Shown piece by piece: positions 36,011 through 45,790 of a stretch of 64,000 nt of DNA. Location of the stretch: the NCBI RefSeq assembly GCF_902459525.1, contig NZ_LR699166.1, positions 2,926,501 to 2,990,500 on the forward strand. Direction: 5' to 3'. This stretch comes from Sideroxydans sp. CL21. GTDB taxonomy: Bacteria > Pseudomonadota > Gammaproteobacteria > Burkholderiales > Gallionellaceae. The notes beneath the pieces are model-generated. The model saw only the letters and a program-made list of their open reading frames with translations. It was not told the origin of the DNA and ran no database searches. Positions within the stretch are counted from its first letter, which is position 1. Every line of letters starts with the position of its first letter. Made by a program: the position numbers and the translations under genes.

Positions 36011-38334
36011 TCGGCTGACTCCTTGTCCTCTTCCGGAGCCGAGATGCTTTGGTCATCCAGATCGGCATCCACATTGCGGGCCTGGGCCTGGTACAAACGG
36101 AAGTAGGCTCCCTCCCGTTGCATCAGTTCATCGTGGCTGCCCGTTTCGACAATTTCCCCCCGGTCCATCACGACCAGCCGGTTGGCTTTGTGCAGGGTGG
36201 ACAGACGGTGGGCGATCGCTATGGTGGTGCGACCGCGCACCAGATTATCCAGCGCCTTTTGTATTTCCTGTTCGGTCTCGGTATCAACGGAGGCAGTCGC
36301 CTCATCGAGGATCAGGATGCGCGGGTCGATCAACAATGCGCGTGCAATGGAAATACGCTGGCGTTCTCCGCCCGACAGTCCCTGCCCCCGTTCGCCCACC
36401 AGCGAGTCATAACCGTGCGGCAGCCGCAGGATGAATTCGTGGGCGTGCGCAGCCCGTGCAGCCGCGACGATCTCGGCCAGGGTTGCATGCGGTTTGCCGT
36501 AGGCGATGTTCTCGGCAATGGACCCGAAGAACAGAAAGGGCTCCTGCAGCACCAGACCGATGTTGTGGCGATATTCCGCAATCGGCAGCGAGCGGATGTT
36601 CACGCCGTCAATACTGATGGAGCCCTCGCTGACATCGTAGAAGCGGCACATCAGATTGACCAGGGTACTTTTCCCGGAGCCGCTGTGCCCCACCAGTCCG
36701 ATCATTTCTCCGGGCTCGATGACCAGGTTCATATCTTTGATGATGGCGCGGTTGCCGTAGCGAAACCCGGCTTCGCGTATTTCGATACGCCCAATGATGT
36801 TGTGCAGATGCTGCGGCCTGGTCGGCTCGGGCACGCTGGAAACGCGGTCGAGAATGTCAAATATGCGTTTGGCACCCGAAGCCGTTTTTTGCGTCACCGA
36901 AACGATGCGGCTCATCGAGTCCAGGCGTGTATAAAAACGGCTGATGTAGGCCAGGAAAGCGGTCAACACACCCACACTGATCTTGTTGTGCGTCACTTGC
37001 CAGATGCCGAATGCCCACACCACCAGCAAACCGATCTCGGTAAGCAGGGTCACGCTGGGCGAGAACAGCGACCATATCCTGTTGATGCGGTCGTTCACGG
37101 CCAGATTGTTCTGGTTGACCTGATGGAAACGTGCCGACTCGCGTTTTTCCTGCGCGAATGCCTTGACGACGCGGATACCCGGGATGGTGTCGGCCAAGAT
37201 ATTGCTGACTTGCGACCAGACACGGTCGACTTTTTCAAAGCCGGTGCTGAGCTTTTGCCTGACCGAGTGGATCATCCACACGATCAACGGCAGCGGCAAC
37301 AGGGTCACCAGCGCAAGCCAGGGGTCGATCGAGATCAGGATCGCCGTCGTCATGGCGATCATCAGCACATCGGTGGCGAAATCCAGCAGATGCAGCGACA
37401 GGAACAGGCAGATGCGGTCCGATTCCGAACCGACGCGCGCCATCAGGTCGCCCGTACGCTTGCCGCCGAAGTATTCCAGCGACAAGTGCAACAGATGGTC
37501 GTAAGTGATCGTGCGCAGATCGGTCCCGATGCGCTCGCTGACCAGGGCAAGGATGTATGTCCGCGCCCAGCCCAGTCCCCACGCAAGCAATGCCGAACCG
37601 AACAATCCGCCGAGCAGCAGCGTCACCATGTCGGTATTGATGGGCGACCCGTTTTCATAAGGGATCAGCACCTTGTCCATCAGGGGCATGGTCAGATACG
37701 GAGGAACCAGCGTGGCGGCGGTCGAGGCCAGCATCAGCAGAAAACCGGCAAGAAGTTGCCACCGGTAGGGTTTGGCGAATCGCCATAACCGCAGCAACAC
37801 CCAACTCGAGGGCGGTGCCTCCGCTTCGACATCGCAGTACGCGCATTCATCCTGGCCTGGCGCCAGCGGCATCAGGCACTGCGGGCACAACACCGGTTGC
37901 GCATCAACGACGGGATGACCGCCCAGAAAGCCCCCGAGTACCTGTTCAAACTGCCGCACAAAGCGCGTGGCTTCCGGGTCGTGTGCCATGGTGTAGCGCC
38001 ACCAGGCCAGGCGTGTCCCGGCGGCAAACAATTCGATGCACCCGATGCCCGCATGATCACGCTGCTTCAATGCCAAATCTTCACCCAGAGGGTATTCGCA
38101 AAATTCCAGGGCGGGCCAGGTCAAGCCGATCAGTCGTTGGTTGGTGAGCAGAATCAGGCGCTTGGCGTAGTTCAACTGCTCATCCAGATTGGCTTCCAGG
38201 CTGGCATGGATCTTTTCCCGGGCGGACAGGCGGGCTTGCAGCGCCTTATGCCATGCATCGGAGACCTGTTTGTCTGAAGAGAGGGGGGGAATTGTATGAA
38301 GGTTCACTAAGTGCGAGTTTACTACAGACGCCAT
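36007..38334 (-). CDS. Cyanophycin-associated ABC transporter (fused permease-ATPase)
   Basis: From the ATG at 38334 this is a 775-residue half-transporter. The first 200 residues are an extra cytoplasmic region ending in a zinc-ribbon-like pair 'CPQC...CAYC'. Six membrane segments follow, then an ATPase domain with Walker A 'GHSGSGKST', signature 'LSGGERQRISIARAL', Walker B 'ILILDEATASVD' and H-switch 'AIAHRLST'. A longer frame to 38424 would leave only 17 bp to divergent cphA', so the shorter start is preferred. The role in cyanophycin metabolism is inferred from consistent neighbourhood; the cargo is unknown. Confidence 0.85.
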   Translation of the reverse strand: MASVVNSHLVNLHTIPPLSSDKQVSDAWHKALQARLSAREKIHASLEANLDEQLNYAKRLILLTNQRLIGLTWPALEFCEYPLGEDLALKQRDHAGIGCIELFAAGTRLAWWRYTMAHDPEATRFVRQFEQVLGGFLGGHPVVDAQPVLCPQCLMPLAPGQDECAYCDVEAEAPPSSWVLLRLWRFAKPYRWQLLAGFLLMLASTAATLVPPYLTMPLMDKVLIPYENGSPINTDMVTLLLGGLFGSALLAWGLGWARTYILALVSERIGTDLRTITYDHLLHLSLEYFGGKRTGDLMARVGSESDRICLFLSLHLLDFATDVLMIAMTTAILISIDPWLALVTLLPLPLIVWMIHSVRQKLSTGFEKVDRVWSQVSNILADTIPGIRVVKAFAQEKRESARFHQVNQNNLAVNDRINRIWSLFSPSVTLLTEIGLLVVWAFGIWQVTHNKISVGVLTAFLAYISRFYTRLDSMSRIVSVTQKTASGAKRIFDILDRVSSVPEPTRPQHLHNIIGRIEIREAGFRYGNRAIIKDMNLVIEPGEMIGLVGHSGSGKSTLVNLMCRFYDVSEGSISIDGVNIRSLPIAEYRHNIGLVLQEPFLFFGSIAENIAYGKPHATLAEIVAAARAAHAHEFILRLPHGYDSLVGERGQGLSGGERQRISIARALLIDPRILILDEATASVDTETEQEIQKALDNLVRGRTTIAIAHRLSTLHKANRLVVMDRGEIVETGSHDELMQREGAYFRLYQAQARNVDADLDDQSISAPEEDKESAE

Positions 38335-38335
38335 A

Positions 38336-38364
38336 TTGGACAAACTGCCAAGCCTCTGTAAACT
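38336..38364 (+). promoter_or_regulatory. Candidate sigma70 promoter for cphA'-cphA
   Basis: TTGGAC (38336-38341) and TAAACT (38359-38364) are separated by 17 bases and lie about 78 bp upstream of the cphA' start. The spacing is ideal and the boxes are acceptable. It begins immediately beside the start codon of the divergent ABC transporter gene. Confidence 0.4.
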
Positions 38365-38441
38365 GAACCCCTTTCGAGTGCGCAGTTGTATGGCGCCCAT
38401 CGATGCGGCTTCAACCCACTGCAAATCATCAGGACAGATTG

Positions 38442-40614
38442 ATGGAGTTTCTCAAGATTTTGCCGCTGCGCGGACCTAACATTTGGACGTATCGTCCGGT
38501 ACTGGAAGTCTGGCTGGATATCGGCATTCTGGAAGACTCGCCTTCCAACACCATTCCCGGTTTTTACGAGCGACTGACCGAATGGATACCCACACTGATC
38601 GAGCACCGGTGCGGCATCGGGGAGCGCGGCGGGTTTCTGGAACGGCTGCGTGAAGGCACCTGGCCGGGGCACATTCTCGAACATGTCACCATCGAATTGC
38701 AGAACCTGGCGGGGATGCAAAGCGGTTTCGGCAAGGCGCGCAGTACCGGAGTGCGCGGGATCTACAAAGTGGTGGTACGTTCGCGCAACGAGCAGGTGAC
38801 CCGCGCCGCCCTGCATGCCGCTCGCGATCTGGTGCTGGCCGCGATGCACGACAAACCGTTCGATGTCAAAGCCGCCATTGACCACTTGCATGAGATGGTT
38901 GATGCGCTGTGCCTCGGGCCGAGCACCTCCTGCATCGTGGATGCAGCGACCGAGCGCGGCATTCCCTCGATTCGCCTGACCGAAGGCAATCTGGTTCAGC
39001 TGGGATATGGCGTGCGCCAGCGCAGAATATGGACAGCAGAGACCAATCAGACCAGCGCCATTGCCGAGGGCATCTCCAAGGACAAGGATCTCACCAAGAG
39101 CTTGTTGAGCGCATGCGGCGTACCTGTTCCGGAAGGCCGTATCGTGGACAGTCCTGCAGACGCATGGGATGCGGCCGAAGACATTGGTGTGCCGGTGGTG
39201 GTCAAACCGAGTGACGGCAACCATGGGCGCGGCGTCTCCACCGACCTGATGTCGCGCGCAGAGGTCGAGGCAGCCTATCACCTCGCCGATGCGGAAGGCA
39301 GCGAGGTGATCGTCGAGCGTTTCATACGCGGCAACGAACACCGCCTGCTGGTGGTGGGCGGTCGTTTGGCGGCTGCGGCGCGCGGTGAAGCAGTTTCACT
39401 GGTGGCGGATGGCCGCTCGACGATACGCCAGCTTATCGACTCCCAACTCAATAACGATCCGCGCCGCGGAGCAGGCGAGGAATTCCCGCTCGATGTGTTG
39501 CTGCCGGATGAAAATCCGTCGATTCGTTTCGAGCTTGAACGGCAGGGCTTTGACGCCGATTCGATCCCTCCGCAGGGAAAGCAGGTGCTGGTCCAGCGCA
39601 ATGGCAATGTGGCATTCGACGTGACCGATGAAGTGCATCCGGAAGTCGCTGCTACGGTTGCGCTTGCAGCGCGTATCGTCGGGCTGGACATTGCCGGAAT
39701 CGATCTGGTTGCGCAGGATATTTCCCGCCCCCCTCGCCGAACAAGGCGCGGCAATCGTCGAGGTCAACGCGGGCCCGAGCCTGCTCATGCACCTGAAGCC
39801 GGCCCAGGGACAAGCGAGACCGGTGGGCAAGGCCATCGTCGACAACCTGTTCGCAGAGGGAGAGAGCGGCCGCATCCCGGTGATTGGCATCTGCGGTACC
39901 GACGGCAAGAGCCTGGCGGCACGCATCATTGCAAGGTTGCTGCATTTGCGCGGAGACTATGTCGGACTCGCTTGCGACCAGGGCCTCTATTTCGCACAAC
40001 GCCTGATCGACAAGCGGGATAGCTCAAACTGGGTCTCTGCGCAGAAGGTGCTGTTGAACCGAAGCGTCGAGGCCGCCGTGATCGAGAATGGCAGCGACAC
40101 GATCCTAGCCGAGGGCCTGGGCTATGACCGCTGCCAGGTCGGTATCATCACCAATATCGATCCCGTCCGGCATTTCGGCAAGTTCTATATCGAGACGCCC
40201 GAGCAGGTTTGCAATGTGCTGCGCACCCAGGTGGATGTGGTGCTATCCGATGGAGTGGCGGTGCTGAATGCCGACGATCCACTGGTGGCGAAAATGGCGG
40301 AATATTGCGATGGCGAAGTCATGTACTTTACCCGGTATGCCGATTCCGAACTCGTCGCATCCCACCTGCAACGGGGCGGGAGAACGGTCATGTTGCATGA
40401 CGGTTCCATCATGCTGGTTGCCGGCGCCGACCGCACGGCATTGATCAAGCTCGAGCATGTGCCCTTGTTGGAGAACAACCGCGACACCGTACAGATAGAC
40501 AGCGTTCTGGCAGCCGTGGCGGCGGCCTGGTCGCTCAATATCATGCCGGGGCTGATCCGCGCGGGATTGGCGACATTCGAAGTGGAACAGAAAAGTATAA
40601 AGGATATCGCTTAA
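38442..40614 (+). pseudogene. cphA' (CphA-like ligase), frameshifted by one base
   Basis: This is the shorter cyanophycin-synthetase-like protein usually encoded beside cphA. Frame 1 covers the N-terminal and ATP-grasp domains (MEFLKILPLRGPNIWTYRPV to 'DLVAQDISRP'). The rest, starting 'LAEQGAAIVEVNAGPS', continues in another frame to the stop at 40614. The break is a run of six C at 39728-39733 where five would keep frame; removing one C gives a 723-residue protein. The Mur-ligase-like P-loop is 'GTDGKS', weaker than the GTNGKT of cphA. It may be a sequencing or assembly error, a recent mutation or a slippage-controlled gene. The stop overlaps the cphA start (TAATG). Confidence 0.85.
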
Positions 40615-43184
40615 TGGATATCTCACGCATTCGCGCGCTGCGCGGCCCGAACTTGTGGAGTCGGCATACCTCCATCGAAGCCATCGTGACCTGCAGCGAG
40701 GCAGAACAGGACATCGCCAGGATCAGTGGCTTCGAACAGCGCTTTCGCACGCTGTTCCCCGAGATCGCCTCGCTGCAGCTGGCCGGGCACAAAGCTGCCG
40801 TACCGCTGGCCCATGTGCTGCAACTGGCCGCATTGGGCTTGCAGACACAGGCCGGGTGTCCGGTCACTTTCAGCCGGATCAAGTCCACACTCGAACCCGG
40901 CGTGTATCAAGTGGTGGTCGAGTACAGCGAAGAGTCGGTAGGCCGTAAAGCGTTCGCTCTGGCGGAACAGTTATGCCAGGCCGCGCTGCACAACACGGGA
41001 TTCGATCTGGCTGCAGCGTTGGCTGAATTGCGCGAACTCGATGAAGATGAACGACTGGGTCCCAGCACCGGGTCTATCGTCCAGGCTGCCGTGGCACGCG
41101 GCATTCCTTTCCGGCGCCTGACCCGGGGCAGCCTGGTTCAATTCGGCTGGGGCAGCAAGCAACGGCGCATCCAGGCCGCCGAAACCGACCGTAGCGGCGC
41201 GATCGCCGAAATGATCGCCCAGGATAAGGAATTGACCAAGAAATTGCTCGATGCGGCCGGCGTTCCCGTTCCCAATGGCCGCCCGGTGACGAGTGCGGAA
41301 GACGCATGGGCTGCATTGTGCGAGATCGCCGCGCCCGTGGTGGTCAAGCCGCTGGACGGCAATCAGGGCAAAGGCGTGACGGTCAATATCGTCAGCCGCG
41401 AGGATCTCGATCGCGCCTATGTCGCGGCTTCCGAAATCAGTTCGGAGATATTGGTGGAACGCTTCATTCCCGGCAGCGATTTCCGTTTGCTGGTCGTGGG
41501 TGACCGTGTGGTTGCCGCAGCGCGCCGCGAACCGCCGCAGGTGATCGGCGATGGCGTGCACAGCGTGCGTGAATTGGTAGAGCAAGTAAACAAGGATCCG
41601 CGCCGCGGCGTCGGGCATGCCACTTCATTGACCAGGATCAGTTTCGACGAGATCGCCCTGGCCTGTCTTGAGGCACAAGACCTGCGGGCCGATTCCGTAC
41701 CCGACAAGGGCACCCGTGTCCAATTGCGCAATAACGCCAACCTCAGCACCGGCGGTTCCGCCACCGATGTCACCGACGATGTCCACCCGGAACTGGCGGC
41801 CAGCGCGGTCGCTGCGGCACAGATGATCGGACTGGACGTGTGCGGTGTCGATGTGGTGTGCGACAGCGTGCTGCATTCGCTGCAGGAACAGGGAGGCGGC
41901 ATCATTGAAGTGAATGCGGCGCCCGGATTGCGCATGCACCTGCAGCCTTCTTTTGGCAAAGGACGTGCGGTGGGGGAAGCGATCATTTCGACGATGTTCA
42001 CCCACGGCGAGACAGGCCGCATCCCGCTGGTGACGGTGGCCGGAACCAACGGCAAGACCACGACTGTGCGCCTGATCGCCCATATTCTCGGCTGCAACGG
42101 TTTGCGCGTCGGCATGACCAATTCGGATGGCGTGTACATCGAGGGAAAGCGCATAGACACCGGGGACTGCAGCGGCCCCAAGAGCGCCCGCAACGTGTTG
42201 CTGCACCCTGATGTCGATGCGGCAGTACTGGAAACGGCGCGCGGCGGCGTTTTGCGCGAAGGCCTGGCGTTCGATATCTGTGATGTCGCCGTGGTCACCA
42301 ACATCGGCATGGGCGATCATCTGGGACTGAACTACATCAGCACCGTGGAAGACCTTGCTGTCGTCAAACGTGTGGTCGTGCAGAACGTCGCGCCGCATGG
42401 GACGGCAGTACTCAATGCCGCCGATCCGATGTGCGTGCAGATGGCGGATGCCTGTCCCGGCAGCGTGACCTTCTTTGCCCGTGACCGGTATCATCCGGTC
42501 ATTGCCACACGCAGGGCGCAGGGACATCGCGTGGTCTACGTTGCCGACGATCACATCGTGGCCGCACATAAAACCGATGAACATCGTATCCCGCTTTCCT
42601 CCATTCCCCTGACGCGCAACGGGACGATAGGTTTCCAGATCGAGAATGCGATGGCGGTGGTGGCCGCCACCTGGGCCTTGAAAGTCGAGTGGGAAACGAT
42701 ACATGCCGGTCTGGCTTCGTTCATCAACGATGCGCAAACCGCTCCGGGCAGGTTCAATTTCTTCGATTATCGCGGCGCAAGCGTCATCGCCGATTATGGT
42801 CACAACCCCGATGCGATCCACGCACTGGTGCCGGCCATCGAAAGCATTCCGGCAAGCAAGCGCGTGGTGGTGATCAGCGGCGCGGGCGACCGGCGCGATG
42901 CCGATATCATCCGCCAGACGGAAATCCTGGGCGATGTGTTCGACGAGATCATCCTGTATCAGGACCAGTGCCAGCGCGGGCGAGAAAACGGCGAAGTGCT
43001 GGCTTTGCTGCGCCGCGGATTGGCCGACGCGAAACGCGCGAAACACATTGATGAGATCACGGGCGAGTTCCTGGCGATCGACACCGCGTTGGCGCGCTTG
43101 AAAGCGGGGGATTTATGCCTGGTCCTGATCGACCAGGTTGACGAGGCATTGGCACACATTGCCAAACGCATGGCTGGCGGTTGA
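40614..43184 (+). CDS. cphA: Cyanophycin synthetase
   Basis: The 856-residue enzyme builds cyanophycin, a polyaspartate backbone with arginine side chains, a nitrogen store. It has an N-terminal domain (1-160), an ATP-grasp domain (about 215-480) with 'VVVKPLDGNQGKGV' and 'IIEVNAAPGLRMHL', and a Mur-ligase-like domain (about 490-850) with P-loop 'GTNGKTTTVR' and 'VLETARGGVLREGL'. Length and motifs are those of active CphA. It starts one base into the cphA' stop. No cyanophycinase or isoaspartyl dipeptidase gene is in the window. Confidence 0.95.
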   Translation: MDISRIRALRGPNLWSRHTSIEAIVTCSEAEQDIARISGFEQRFRTLFPEIASLQLAGHKAAVPLAHVLQLAALGLQTQAGCPVTFSRIKSTLEPGVYQVVVEYSEESVGRKAFALAEQLCQAALHNTGFDLAAALAELRELDEDERLGPSTGSIVQAAVARGIPFRRLTRGSLVQFGWGSKQRRIQAAETDRSGAIAEMIAQDKELTKKLLDAAGVPVPNGRPVTSAEDAWAALCEIAAPVVVKPLDGNQGKGVTVNIVSREDLDRAYVAASEISSEILVERFIPGSDFRLLVVGDRVVAAARREPPQVIGDGVHSVRELVEQVNKDPRRGVGHATSLTRISFDEIALACLEAQDLRADSVPDKGTRVQLRNNANLSTGGSATDVTDDVHPELAASAVAAAQMIGLDVCGVDVVCDSVLHSLQEQGGGIIEVNAAPGLRMHLQPSFGKGRAVGEAIISTMFTHGETGRIPLVTVAGTNGKTTTVRLIAHILGCNGLRVGMTNSDGVYIEGKRIDTGDCSGPKSARNVLLHPDVDAAVLETARGGVLREGLAFDICDVAVVTNIGMGDHLGLNYISTVEDLAVVKRVVVQNVAPHGTAVLNAADPMCVQMADACPGSVTFFARDRYHPVIATRRAQGHRVVYVADDHIVAAHKTDEHRIPLSSIPLTRNGTIGFQIENAMAVVAATWALKVEWETIHAGLASFINDAQTAPGRFNFFDYRGASVIADYGHNPDAIHALVPAIESIPASKRVVVISGAGDRRDADIIRQTEILGDVFDEIILYQDQCQRGRENGEVLALLRRGLADAKRAKHIDEITGEFLAIDTALARLKAGDLCLVLIDQVDEALAHIAKRMAGG

Positions 43185-43288
43185 ATTCACTCCGCCCCAT
43201 TTTCGGGCTTGAACATATCCGGAAGTTAGGCCGGACGTTGCGGCAGTAACCGAGACGCGTTGTCATCGATCTTCCGCGTTGATCGCAG

Positions 43289-43582
43289 CTATACAACGTG
43301 CTCCCAGTCATCTCCCGCTTTCGGTTCGGGCAACAGCGTACCGTGGTAGTCGTAGAGTCGCATCAAGGCAGAAACAACCGGCATCGGAAATCCCTGTCGC
43401 CCACCGCGCTCATCGAAGATGATCTTGCTGAGATACTGCTGCAACAGGACGGATCCCCACATCAGCGCTATCTTTTCGCCAATCTTTGGGAATTGATCCT
43501 GAATCAAGGTAAAACAGGGGGTCATGTCCGGTGGCAAAACGGGCGCACGAGGCGCTTTAGGAACGGTAATCTTGATAGCCAT
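43289..43582 (-). CDS. Small hypothetical protein
   Basis: With the ATG at 43582, preceded by GGAG at good distance, this encodes 97 residues starting MAIKITVPKAPRAPVLPPDM. It is soluble and Pro-rich at the N-terminus; a short hydrophobic helix occurs around 'KIALMWGSVLLQQYL'. I do not recognise the family. It faces the end of cphA and is separated from it by 104 bp. A perfect palindrome lies 38 bp upstream of its start. No functional claim is made. Confidence 0.65.
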   Translation of the reverse strand: MAIKITVPKAPRAPVLPPDMTPCFTLIQDQFPKIGEKIALMWGSVLLQQYLSKIIFDERGGRQGFPMPVVSALMRLYDYHGTLLPEPKAGDDWEHVV

Positions 43583-43620
43583 GATCACTCCTTTTTGAGT
43601 TTGCTTGACTAACCTGCAAA

Positions 43621-43634
43621 GCGGTTGCAACCGC
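43621..43634. promoter_or_regulatory. Perfect 14-bp palindrome upstream of hypothetical gene
   Basis: The sequence GCGGTTGCAACCGC is a perfect palindrome located 38 bp upstream of the minus-strand start at 43582. It could be an operator for a dimeric regulator. The remaining 43635-43898 interval before dbpA shows no gene that I can support. Confidence 0.35.
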
Positions 43635-43898
43635 AATGCAAACACGGTGATTGTCCAACCCACCGGATGCGCTCAATCACCATTCGCCCGACCTTTGGTG
43701 CCTCACAGGTTCACCGGCATGAAGTTCATTGGACAGACTGGGCAACAATCTAGCACCAATGCATTTTGGAGAATATAGGCCAAAAGATATAGGCTTCGGC
43801 ATAGTCCAGACTCGCTCTGTCAAAGGGAATCACCAGTGCAGATCTGAAATCAATTCAACTTTCCGGCCATACCGCAACGCAAGCGAGGATAATTACGC

Positions 43899-45323
43899 AT
43901 GATCAAAACCAGCCCCCCCTCCTCCCCCGCAGCCCACACCACCGGACGTTCTTTCAATGAACTGCCGCTGTCGCCCGCCATGCTGGCGACATTGGAGCAA
44001 CTCGAATACCGGACGATGACACCCATCCAGGCGGCCAGTCTGCCGATCACACTGGCCGGGCACGACCTCATCGCCCAGGCCAAGACCGGCAGCGGCAAGA
44101 CCGCTGCGTTCGCGCTGCCGCTGCTCACCAAACTCAATCCTCGCCACTTTGGCGTGCAGGCCATGGTGTTGTGTCCGACGCGAGAGCTGGCCGATCAGGT
44201 GACGCAAGAGATGCGTCGTCTGGCGCGCTTTGTGGACAACATCAAAATTCTGGCGCTGGTCGGCGGCAGCACCATGCGCCCGCAGGCTGACAGTCTGGAA
44301 CACGGCGCGCACATTGTCGTCGGCACGCCGGGTCGCATCATGGATCACATCGAACGCGGCAACCTGAAACTGGATGCGCTCAATACGCTGGTCCTGGACG
44401 AGGCGGACCGCATGCTGGACATGGGTTTCTACGACGATATCTCTTTCGTGGTGAAGCAATGCCCGACGCGGCGCCAGACCCTGCTGTTCTCGGCGACCTA
44501 TCCCGAAGGCATCGCCAAGCTCGCGCAAAAGTTTATGATCAACCCGCAAGAAGTGAAGCTGCTGGAACAACATGAAGGCAGCAAGATTCGCCAGCGCTTC
44601 TACGAGATCAAGCATGAGGACCGTCTGCAGGCCGTCTCCATCCTGCTCAAGCACTACCGCCCGGTCAGCACGCTGGCCTTCTGCAACACCAAGCAGCAAT
44701 GCCGCGACCTGGTGGACATCCTGCATGCCAAGGGCATACACGCGCTGACGCTGAACGGCGACATGGAACAACGCGAGCGCGACCAGGTACTCATCCAGTT
44801 CGCCAACCGCAGCTGTTCGGTGCTGGTGGCAACCGATGTGGCCGCACGCGGCCTGGACATCGCCCAGCTGGAAGCGGTCATCAACGTCGATGTCACGCCC
44901 GATCCCGAGATCCACATCCACCGCATCGGCCGCACCGGCCGCGCCGACGAGGAAGGTTGGGCGCTGAGCCTGTGCACCGCCGCCGACATGCCCCGCGTTG
45001 CCAACATCGCCAGGATGATGGGCATAGCACCCGAATGGCACACGATGGATACGCTGCTGAACGAAAAGAAAGGACCGCTGGTACCACCCATGGTCACGCT
45101 GCAAATACTCGGTGGCCGCAAGGAAAAGATCCGTCCCGGCGACGTGCTTGGCGCCTTGACCGGCGAAGCCGGCTTCACCCGCGAACAAGTCGGCAAGATC
45201 ACCGTAACCGATATGTCCACCTACGTTGCCGTCGCTCGCGACATCGCCCGCGAGGCGGTGAAGAGATTGTCGGCGGGCAAAGTGAAGGGCAAGACAGTAA
45301 AGGTGCGGGCGCTGGAAGACTGA
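43899..45323 (+). CDS. dbpA: DEAD-box RNA helicase DbpA
   Basis: A 474-residue helicase acting on 23S rRNA during large-subunit assembly. Motifs in order: 'AQAKTGSGKT' (I), 'PTRELADQV' (Ia), 'TPGR' (Ib), 'VLDEADRMLDMGF' (II), 'SATYP' (III), 'VATDVAARGLD' (V) and 'HRIGRTGRA' (VI). The C-terminal 75 residues ('GGRKEKIRPGDVLGALTGEA' to 'GKVKGKTVKVRALED') form the DbpA RNA-binding domain that directs the enzyme to hairpin 92, which separates it from RhlE or SrmB. Confidence 0.93.
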   Translation: MIKTSPPSSPAAHTTGRSFNELPLSPAMLATLEQLEYRTMTPIQAASLPITLAGHDLIAQAKTGSGKTAAFALPLLTKLNPRHFGVQAMVLCPTRELADQVTQEMRRLARFVDNIKILALVGGSTMRPQADSLEHGAHIVVGTPGRIMDHIERGNLKLDALNTLVLDEADRMLDMGFYDDISFVVKQCPTRRQTLLFSATYPEGIAKLAQKFMINPQEVKLLEQHEGSKIRQRFYEIKHEDRLQAVSILLKHYRPVSTLAFCNTKQQCRDLVDILHAKGIHALTLNGDMEQRERDQVLIQFANRSCSVLVATDVAARGLDIAQLEAVINVDVTPDPEIHIHRIGRTGRADEEGWALSLCTAADMPRVANIARMMGIAPEWHTMDTLLNEKKGPLVPPMVTLQILGGRKEKIRPGDVLGALTGEAGFTREQVGKITVTDMSTYVAVARDIAREAVKRLSAGKVKGKTVKVRALED

Positions 45324-45665
45324 TTGTGGAAGCGCTTTGCCACCCGGACAGACAGCGTCAATACATCACTTCTAAAGTTGGCAAAGGATGACCGCGAAAA
45401 CCATGAGTGGACTTTCGTGTTCAGCCAGCAAGAACCTATCACTGTGGCTTCCTGGTTTGTATTTAGGGAATTTCAAAAAATAAGCTGTCGACGCAACCAA
45501 GTGGTGCGCAATGCTCCCGGAGTGCAAAGTTTTAGTGCGGCAAATTCACAGCCACGATCAGCGATAGTTGCAACCATATGTTTTAATAAACAAATATCTT
45601 GCGGCACGCAATCTGCTTAAGTAATGGCATGGATTTATTCGTTTCGCCTTACTAAGGAGAGCGTC
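45324..45665. other. AT-richer intergenic stretch, nothing supported
   Basis: Between dbpA and the next possible ORF there is no convincing gene. An open frame at 45324-45620 has no ribosome site and no recognisable domain. Base composition shifts to AT-rich about here, marking the left edge of the island that holds the SRPBCC and CHAT genes. Confidence 0.5.
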
Positions 45666-45782
45666 ATGATCAAAAACAAATTGCTAAGCTCATTTATTCC
45701 TTCAGCCATTTCTTTGGCAGCGACGATATGGCGAATGCCGGTAATGTATTTAGGCCCACTCATGAGCAGTTTATTTACATGA
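45666..45782 (+). CDS. Possible 38-residue hydrophobic ORF with strong ribosome site
   Basis: An AAGGAGA at 45654-45660 precedes ATG at good distance, the best ribosome site in this stretch. The product starts MIKNKLLSSFIPSAISLAA, which looks like a signal peptide, then ends after 38 residues, 8 bp before the next gene start. It may be a small exported peptide, a translational leader for the SRPBCC gene, or the 5' end of a gene broken by a frameshift. I cannot tell which. Confidence 0.35.
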   Translation: MIKNKLLSSFIPSAISLAATIWRMPVMYLGPLMSSLFT

Positions 45783-45790
45783 GTGTAGCA

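Noticed and set aside
36049-37788. Long open frame antisense to the cyanophycin ABC transporter
   Set aside because: It lies wholly within a gene with full ABC motifs, has His/Gln/Arg-rich low-complexity composition typical of reverse-frame artefacts in GC-rich DNA, and shows no domain.
43893-45188. Long minus-strand frame opposite dbpA
   Set aside because: The plus strand has every DEAD-box motif; the reverse frame is a codon-bias shadow.
45324-45620. Open frame after dbpA as a gene
   Set aside because: No ribosome site, no recognisable domain, and composition unlike either neighbour's coding style.
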